Assembly: GCF_024868665.1 (NCBI RefSeq)
Contig: NC_079892.1
Span: 10,242,251 to 10,306,250, forward strand
DNA length: 64,000 nucleotides
Direction of reading: 5' to 3'
DNA from: Triplophysa rosa
Taxonomy: Eukaryota > Chordata > Actinopteri > Cypriniformes > Nemacheilidae
Part shown: positions 56,919 through 64,000 of the stretch, one piece after another
Layout of the letters: every line of letters begins with the position of its first letter
Position numbering within the stretch: the stretch's first letter is position 1
Translations under genes and position numbers: made by a program
Notes under the pieces: generated by a model
The model's input: only the letters and a program-made list of their open reading frames with translations
What the model was told of the DNA's origin: nothing
The model's database searches: none

Positions 56919-57756
56919 ATAATAATAATAATAATACATTTATTTTGTATAGCGCAATTAAAAGTTGCTTTCTCAAAGCGCTTCACAGTAGGCCTAGACA
57001 TCACATCAGGTAAAACAACACAATTTGTAAAAAAAAACTTTGTAAAACAACACAACAACAACGAAAACAAATAATGTAATCAAGTAAAAGCAATCCTAAA
57101 ATAAAATGTTTTAAGAAGAGATTTAAAAATCGCAAGAGAATTTGCCTCCCTGATGTCTGCCGGTAGAGAGTTCCAGAGCTTAGGAGCGTATGAGGAGAAT
57201 GCTCTATCACCCATGGTGCGAAGCCGTGTCTTGGGAACCACTAAAAGACCACACTGAGAAGAGCGCAAATTTCGACATGGTGTGTACGGCAATAACAGGT
57301 CAGACAGGTACCTCGGAGCCAGGTCATGCAAAGCCTTAAATGTTAACATAAGGATTTTAAAATCAATACGGTATCTTACAGGGAGCCAGTGTAGAGATTC
57401 CAACACATGAGAAATGTGATCACAAAACCTGGCCCCAGAAAGAATTCTAGCAGCTGAGTTTTGCACATAGTGTAATTTGTTAATGGAGTTTTTTGATACT
57501 CCAGCAAGAAGACCATTACAATAGTCAATACGCGAAAAAAAACAAAGGAATTTATCAACCTCTCAGCAACTGAAAAGGATACATAGGACGTAAACGGGCT
57601 ATATTTCTCAGATGGAAAAAGGATGTCTTAACCGTATTCTGAATAAAAGGTCCAAATGACAGCGAAGCATCAAAAATGACTCCAAGATTTTTTAGTTTGC
57701 TTTGAAACTCCAAGGCGGCACTGCCTGTCGATAGAAAGAGGACGTGGATTATTGGA
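56919..57756 (-). pseudogene. 5'-truncated L2-type LINE, frameshifted
   Basis: Minus strand: LKNLGVIFDASLSFGPFIQN and FHLRNIARLRP, a break, then RIDYCNGLLAGVSKNSINKL, QNSAARIL and VLESLHWLPVRYRIDFKILM, LAPRYLSDLLLPYTP and RAFSSYAPKLWNSLPADIRE, ending in a 3' UTR with GCGCTATACAAAATAAATG and a (TTA)n tail at 56919-56937. C-terminal third of an L2-clade polyprotein. Inserted into minisatellite DNA, which flanks it on both sides. Confidence 0.9.
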
Positions 57757-57850
57757 TGTGTCCGGTGTGAGAGCTGTGCGCTCCAATAATAATATTCGTA
57801 TACGTGTTCACTGAGTATGAACGTTGTGCGCTCTACGGTGTACACTTAGC
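57757..57850. repeat. Minisatellite units after the LINE
   Basis: About two monomers, GTGAGAGCTGTGCGCTCC and ATATTCGTATACGTG, continuing the array interrupted by the LINE. Confidence 0.75.
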
Positions 57851-58000
57851 TTAGTTCAGAGCAGCTATGACCGTAACGCCATTTTAGTCTTTTACCGTCA
57901 AAAAAAAATAAAAAAATACCCGAAAACATTTAAGGTTAAACGATGACCACAGAAACGAAAGTGCAAACCAACAGCATGCAGGCTTTACTGTATCCGAAAA

Positions 58001-58520
58001 ATGAAAAGCACATATGCAAACCACGGCAGGGAGACCAGAAGGCAGAGGAAGAGGTGTGCGGATTCGTTGGACAGAGAATGGCCGTGTCGGACGCGCAATA
58101 TCGGCGGCGCAACGAAGGTGAGCGAACCAGCTAAACCTTCAGGGATACATGCTCCTGAGATTCATTGCGAAAAACAATTGACAGCAATATGGCAACTAAA
58201 GTGCATACAAACAGACATAGCTTTAATGGACTCATTCATTTTGGCTTGATACCTGACTGAAGTTAATTCAGTAGTTTTATCAAATCTGATACTACACTAT
58301 GATTACTGTTAAAATTGATGTGCCTTCTTCTCAGTGCTCCATCCGGATTGAAGGACGGGGTGCTGATTTGTCCGTCAATGTCTCGGCGACTGGCATAGGC
58401 ATAGTCTTCGGACCGGTGCTTCGCCGCCTTCAGCGGTATCTGGGAAGGTTTTTTCAGAGATTCTTTGGCTTAGGAACCATGAACAGACTGTTGGCAGGAG
58501 ACACCTCTGGAGCGCAATAA
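58001..58520 (+). CDS. Predicted 100-aa two-exon ORF, copy 2 (unrecognised)
   Basis: Exon 58001-58117 plus 58335-58520; the spliced frame and stop are identical in layout to copy 1, with MKST instead of MEST at the start. Both copies are intact, so either both are recent or the reading frame is under constraint. No family recognised. Confidence 0.4.
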
Positions 58521-59266
58521 ACACGACAATCGTAAGTGACTAAAAATTCCTCATGTTTGGTATTTTGGTTACAGTCAAGAATTAAATGTGCTAAATAACG
58601 ACGTTGTTGCTATTTCGACAGGAGCTGCAGGCTTCCAAGAGGAGGACGGAACATATGATGTCGACGCGCATTGGCTGTATCGCCTGAACTTTCACAAAAG
58701 CTCTTCTCATAAGATTTTCAGCCATTTTATTTGTTAACCTCGCCGTTTTGTGTGTATGTTTTGTGATAACCGAATTATCAGCATGAATCTGTCAAAAATG
58801 TTCAGTCTGAAAACATTAAAACAAATTAAACGCAGTGAAAATTTCTGAGTTTTATTTTAATTAGACATATTTAAAAGTATTTTTATGATCTGACTTTTTT
58901 CAGTAGGCTACATTAAAAGTGAGAATTTCAACTGTAAAGTTGCAGTGTAAGCTGCAGGCGAGTTAACCGCTCTAACATTATACGATGTACTGATATGATT
59001 CTAAAAGCTGAACTTAACAGTAATGTTCGTATAGGGTATGAGAGCTGTGCGCTCTAGCAATATGGTCGTGGCCGGTGTGCACTGACTTTGAGAGCCGTGC
59101 GCCAGGGATGGAATACTGACCGGGCCAATGGGGCCAGTGCCCAGGGGCCCTTGACATGAACCCGAGGGGGCCCTGGGCTTCAAGGTTACGCCATCTAGTT
59201 TGGTACAGAAAACCCAACAACAATGAAAACAAATGTTTATCTATGTTTAATATATGGGTCCCATAC

Positions 59267-59900
59267 TGTCAGGGTCCTGTCCTTCCTATTCGGAGTTTTC
59301 ATGTCTTGTGGACAGGGTCGTGACAGTACCATGTCTTGTGTGTGTGTTTCGTCTTGTGTGGAGACACGTGGCGGTTTGTTTTGACATTTCGACGCGTGTC
59401 CTCCTGTCTTTCGTTTAGCTCCGCCCCCTTGTTTCTCCATTAGTGTTTCATCTCCCTCACCTGTCCTTCACCGTCCCTGTGTAATTACCCCTCGTTAATG
59501 TTTCCCTATTTAATGTCTCAGTTCCCTTTGTCCCTCGTCTTTGCATTGTGTTTGTGTTCATGTTCATGTTCATTCTCGTGTTGTCGCCCGTGTTCCTGTG
59601 TCATGCCTTGATTGAGAACTGTGAGAACTGTGAGAACTGTGAGTTTTGTGGTTTTGCTTTAGTTTTATCCTGCCTTGTTTTATTTAAGACGTTGTGTCGT
59701 GTTTTTTAGTTAGGGTTTTGCTGTTCTTGTTTTTCCTTTTGCCCCCACGTGGGAAGTCTTTTGTTTAATACAGATTCTTAGTTTCGTTTTTCCCCCATCG
59801 AGGGTGTTTTGTTTGTGTTTTTTGTAAAAATAAATATATCTTGTTTAACCCCCTTTACTGCCTGCCTGCGCTTGGGTTCTGTCTCCCGTTGATTGTGACA
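59267..59900. mobile_element. Solo LTR, 634 bp, CATAC target duplication
   Basis: Begins TGTCAGGGTCC and ends GATTGTGACA (TG...CA with short inverted TGTCA/TGACA), flanked by CATAC at 59262-59266 and 59901-59905. The uninterrupted site is seen in copy 1 (about 56112). A late AATAAA (59829-59834) fits an LTR polyadenylation signal. No internal retroelement sequence, so it is a recombinant solo LTR; 5-bp duplications are typical of Gypsy or BEL elements. Confidence 0.92.
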
Positions 59901-60434
59901 CATACAAGGCATTTGTGGATACCCTGTAAAAAATGAAATGATCAACAAATCATGGCAACATATGTTTTTGTTACTTTAACTTATTAAATTAAACGTGACT
60001 TATTAAAAATGAACTTATTCATTAAATTACAGCACATTTAAATTGTATTTTCTGAATCTTTTGATTGATGATTTGATGTTTACAGACATGTCACAGGGCA
60101 TTTTATGGTGAGAAATCATTTTTTATTTATGTGATGCATTAAATACGTGTATATTTGACAGTTAATTAAAGACGTGTTTCATAGGCCTTAATTTGGTCCA
60201 TTGTTGATTTTTTTTTATAGCTAATATTAGACTTCTATAAACCCTGTACAGATTATTTTTTTAGCGTAGCCCAGACATTTGACGCAGAGCGAGAATGGTT
60301 TTAATATTCATTATCATCTTAACTTTCACTTTCTAAAACTGTGAATGCGCAGCTAAGGGAAAGAACGGAAAAATTGTGGGATGGGGGCTCTCGGGGGTAA
60401 CTGGCCCGGGGCCCTTTGACGTCATAATCCGTCC

Positions 60435-60735
60435 CTGCCGTGCGCTCTAACAATATTTGTTGTATACGTGTACACTGAGTATGAGAGTTGTGCGCTCTAA
60501 AAAATAATATTCGTATACGTGTAGAGTGTATGAGAGTTGTGCGCTCTAAAACTAATATTCGCATACGTGTAGGCCTACACTGAGTATTAGAGCTGAGGGC
60601 ACGAACAAAATATTCGTATACGTGTACACTGAATATTAGAGCTGTGCGCTCTAACATTATTGGTCGTGCCCGGTGTGCACTGGCTTTGAGAGCTGTGCGC
60701 TCTAAAAAATAATATTCGTACACGGTGCACACTGA
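60435..60735. repeat. Minisatellite array, ~6 units of AGAGCTGTGCGCTCT family
   Basis: Monomer about 45-55 bp: TGAGAGYTGTGCGCTCTAAM, AATAATATTCGTATACGTGT, ACACTGAGTA. Each has AGAGC-TGTGC-GCTCT (5-bp stem, 5-base loop) and the palindrome CGTATACG. Confidence 0.88.
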
Positions 60736-60814
60736 GCTTAGCTCAGCTCGAGTGACGGTAACGCCAAAACATTTAAGTTTAAACGATGACCATAGAAACT
60801 AAAGTGAAAACCAG

Positions 60815-61020
60815 CAACATGCGCTCGAATAATATTAGTCGTGCCAGGTGTACAATGACTTTGAGAGCTGAACGCACTAACAACGTGTTCGTGTCTGGTG
60901 TGCACTGACTTTGAGAGCCGTGCGCACTAACAATAATACGTGTAGACTGGATGAGGATGAGAGTGCTCTTAACAATAATATTCGTATACGTGTGCATACG
61001 AGTATTAGAGCTGTGCGCAC
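60815..61020. repeat. Minisatellite array, continued
   Basis: About four diverged monomers after a spacer (60740-60815) that resembles 57865-57975 (GTAACGCC, AACATTTAAG, AAACGATGACCA). The block CAGCAACATGCGCTCGAATAATATT here matches 56641-56668. Confidence 0.8.
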
Positions 61021-62728
61021 TAAAGCCCAATTTATGGTTCTGCGTCGGACCTACGCCGTAGACTTATGCACCTTTCCAAAAATATAACAACGCGTCAACT
61101 CAACGCGGACCCTATCCGCGATAGAGTCATGTTTACTCAAACGCATTTCCGAATAAATTATCTAAGTAAATTATTTGAGCTTCTGTATTTAAAGCGGCCA
61201 CGAGCAACTTTTGCTCACTGTTGCCCCACGTGGTTGATAAGCGGAATTGTCTGTATGCAGTGTCGTAAAAACTGTCGCAAAGATTTCCCGCTGGCAGCTC
61301 AATACACGTGAGTTTTGCAAGGTTACCAACTTATTCTGGTAACTTTGGCCAAAAAAATATGTTATGTTATTCATAAACTGTATGTGTAACTGTACTGTTT
61401 TTGAAATCAGCGTTTCATCTTCATTGCGTACCACACTGGTGCCAACACTATGGGCTGTACTACAGGGCTATACTACAATCTCAAAGTAGACTCTGGGGTA
61501 GCAGCTGATTGTTAGAAGTTAGCACAGAGCGTGCTAGCTACATGGAACATTTGTATTTACCCGAAACACAACGCATGGACTTGGATGTGTTTTGTAACCT
61601 ATAGTACTTTTCTTTTGTTATTTTATCGGAAGTCACTAAACACAATCGCGACCAGGCATTGTGTTTTGTGTAATATATGTAATAACTACAGTCAACTCGG
61701 TATGAAAACAGCGCATAGCATACATATACATAACGACAACATTAGCCTAATCAACGACTGAACTGTTCAACATTCACGTGGTTTACTGGTCTGAACAAAA
61801 TAATCTGCTACTTTTTACCACAACACGTTTAGTGTGGTTGTTTAGTCTTTATTTACAAGCACTAACGTTACACACATTCATGACGAGACACGAAAACATG
61901 CTAGCTATCGACACCGGCAACCATATATTATCTCTCAGCTACCTTATGCTTATAAAGTGCGAACCGGTGTTGTGCCAATGACACAGACTAATAACAAATA
62001 CGTTCACAAGTACAGGACAGTAACAAAAAAATGACAAATAACACATACAAATCCAGGAGCCGGACCGTTAGGTCTGCATTCGTTTTGCAACCCGTTGCCT
62101 ATTGCTGCTCGTGCCACCAAGTGTAAACCCATCCGATATTGATTTGTGACCGGCCTCGTGTCCGATCACTCTCTCGCTTTTTTTTCTTTGCTTCCTCCGA
62201 CAAAACCCTCTGGTTTTTTGGCTGGCTCTGCCATGGTGATGTTTTGGTTCGTTTCATCTTGCTGTTGGCTAACTTCTCCCAGGCTACAAGTAAAACGTGA
62301 TGTATGCTGTAAAGCAGGGGATAGGCGGGGCTTGTACCGGCCCAAACACCAAAGTTACAAGTGCAATTTCAGCCGATAGGAGGCTGCTCAGGTAGCCACG
62401 GCAGTAAAATTCGTCCAGTTAAAAGTTGACCTACCACTAAAATAATTTTAGAGACATTATTTTAAGGTCGAAAAGTTGCTCGTTGACGCTTTAACACCTC
62501 AAATCTGCAACAAAAGTGACTGTTTACTTGCCGCTATCACTGCTAATGCTTCTCAAACGAGCTGCTTCTTCTTCGGCTCTTGTCTTGGTTACACAAGCAA
62601 GACGCAAGTGGACACACTGATGCCTAGTGGTCATTGCCTGTCGACGCAGAAAACGACATAGAAGTATAAATGAAAACCGACACGTATAGCCTATGGCGTA
62701 GGTCCCGCGCAGAAGTAAAAATCGGTCT
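61021..62728. mobile_element. DNA element with TTCTGCG...GGACCTACGCC inverted ends
   Basis: Left TTTATGGTTCTGCGTCGGAC then CTACGCCGTAG; right GGCGTAGGTCCCGCGCAGAAGT. It interrupts the minisatellite, which resumes at 62729. On the minus strand at about 62245-62100, MAEPAKKPEGFVGGSKEKK and, in another frame, RESDRTRGRSQINIGWVYTW suggest the N-terminus of an element-encoded protein, now frameshifted. Superfamily not settled (possibly PIF/Harbinger or ISL2EU). Confidence 0.6.
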
Positions 62729-62815
62729 GGTGTGCATTGACTATGAGAGCTGTGCGCACTAACAATAATGTTACGTGTACACTATGTATGAGAGTTGTGC
62801 GCTTTTACTTGGGGC
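62729..62815. repeat. Minisatellite units beyond the inserted element
   Basis: GACTATGAGAGCTGTGCGCACT, AACAATAATGTTACGTGTAC and GAGAGTTGTGCGCTTTTAC: last two monomers of the array. Confidence 0.75.
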
Positions 62816-63214
62816 CATAGCCCCATACTGCTTCTGTTGGTATTATTATTCTTAACCAATGGGAGTCTATGGCAGCCCTATGAACCGTACTTAGGAAAAT
62901 GTTGAAATTTGGCACAATCGTAGTGGTGGTCCTCAACAGTCATGTGACCAAATATGGGGTCTCTAGCACTCTATAGCATAACTTTTGAACCCATTGATCT
63001 ACAAAAATTCTACTCGGCACGTCATCCATTCGTCATGCTCATCGCATTCCATGTCTTATGTTAAGGCTATTACAGTAGCGGCCATCTTGAAAAGTACAGT
63101 ATTTTTTCACTACTAGTCCTAGAAATTGTGATCGATTGTTATGAAAATGGGCTCAGACGATCTTTGGACTGAGCTGCACAGACGTGACTGGATGTAATTG
63201 TGATTTCAATGCCC

Positions 63215-63280
63215 TTAGCTGTTATAAAATGCACTGTAACCCACTGCTTCTTGGGGCTTATTGCTTTATTAAACGGAAAC
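63215..63280. repeat. Dispersed repeat piece matching 14330-14400
   Basis: CTTAGCTGTTATAAAATGCACTGTAACCC then GGGGCTTATTGCTTTATTAA, over 80 percent identical to the block in cib2 intron 2. Confidence 0.7.
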
Positions 63281-63502
63281 GGTGGTGCGGTTGAACCCCC
63301 TGTTGTGATGACGCAAGAGTTGAACTATGGCAGCTGAGAAGGCCATTTTTGGTGTTCTTTTTGAAGAATTTTCGGAGCCTGATGAAATCTGTATAAATAC
63401 GTGTTGAATACTGCAAAATACAACTCTTCTAATATCTTCAATTGTTGCGTATACCGAGCTGCAGCGGACACATTTAAACGACTTTACTTGGACCCATGGT
63501 CG

Positions 63503-63880
63503 AGCTGTCTCTTTAACACCGCGTGGGTTATATACGTGTTGCTGCTGATTGGGCTGACATTCTTGACACACCCACCAAACAAGAGAAAATGTATCTCAAA
63601 TCCTGTTGCACACCGTTGAAAACCGTTTCCAGGAAACGTGTCGTTCAATCCGGAAACCGTAGCAAAACATTGCGCACCGTTTTGAGCTTGAACATGCCCC
63701 AGCTGTCTCTTTAACACCGCGTGGGTTGAATACATGTTGTTGCTGATTGGGCTGACGTTGTCGATACACCCACCAAACAAAAGAAAACATATCTCAAACC
63801 CTGTTGCACACCGTTTCCAGAAAACGTGTCGTTTGAGCTTGTACGTGCCCCTGGTTAAATGTACGCATGTGCAAAGTGGC
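63503..63880. repeat. Tandem duplication, ~198-bp period
   Basis: AGCTGTCTCTTTAACACCGC then GTGGGTTRWATACRTGTTGY at 63503 and again at 63701, followed in both by TGATTGGGCTGAC, ACACCCACCAAACAA and CCTGTTGCACACCGTTTCCAG (first copy with a small insertion). Second copy runs to about 63850. The minus-strand frames here reflect the repeat; no known domain. Confidence 0.8.
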
Positions 63881-64000
63881 GCCACTTCCTGTCGGCAGTA
63901 CTAATACACGATGTCATGTCTGTAAATGATGTCTAGGCTAAACTAAATTAATTCTAGGTCACCCCAATTTGGTAAAGAATGTCCAATATGCGGAGCTATT

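Larger units (their letters stand above)
58001..60406. repeat. Duplicated unit, copy 2 (1.77 kb plus inserted LTR)
   Basis: Second copy of 54854-56625. Continuity is broken only by the solo LTR at 59267-59900; homology resumes at CATACAAGGCATTTGTGG (59901) and runs to GTAACTGGCCC near 60406. Confidence 0.92.

Overview
The window is nuclear DNA of a bony fish. I infer a cypriniform teleost from compact vertebrate-type genes embedded in AT-rich DNA, abundant short inverted-repeat DNA elements of the kind common in carp-like fish, tRNA-SINEs with an L2-type tail, L2/CR1 LINE fragments, hAT and Harbinger remnants. I cannot name the species. There is no bacterial gene organisation, CRISPR array or operon.

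Five protein-coding genes can be assembled exon by exon, with matching reading phases at every junction. (1) cib2, minus strand, 17310 to 764, 6 coding exons, 187 aa. (2) An LRRC61-like leucine-rich-repeat gene, plus strand, 18585-21286, 9 exons, 261 aa, head-to-head with cib2. (3) idh3a, plus strand, 22498-28097, 11 exons, 366 aa, with one GC-AG intron. (4) An acyl-CoA synthetase of the bubblegum family (acsbg1 by synteny), minus strand, 33589 to 28817, 13 coding exons, 664 aa, tail-to-tail with idh3a. CIB2, IDH3A and ACSBG1 are also neighbours on human 15q25, so this is an old conserved block. (5) An unrecognised gene, plus strand, 36001-40342, 16 coding exons, 590 aa, with a CRE plus TATA promoter near 35590-35613. 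Its protein carries a roughly 30-residue unit repeated three times across exon junctions and a second 10-residue repeat. This is the best candidate for something undescribed.

From about 40.4 kb to the end the window is accessory, repeat-dominated DNA. It holds: a 786-bp foldback element (41714-42499); a BED-finger hAT deletion derivative with 8-bp target duplications (42701-43551); a decayed ZMYM/TTF-type hAT with 8-bp target duplications (46523-49246), inserted at the end of another inverted-repeat element that itself carries a full SINE; a Harbinger transposase fragment abutting a Gypsy RNase H fragment (51190-51722); and several MITEs. A recent duplication of a 1.77-kb unit (54854-56625 and 58001-60406) carries a small spliced-looking ORF of 100 aa in each copy. 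The second copy was later hit by a 634-bp solo LTR with a CATAC target duplication. The duplicated units lie among arrays of a ~50-bp minisatellite whose monomer contains a small hairpin.

The genes do not form one pathway: idh3a (TCA cycle) and acsbg1 (fatty-acid activation) are metabolic, cib2 is a calcium sensor of sensory cells and muscle, and the two others are of unknown role. Their proximity reflects inherited synteny.
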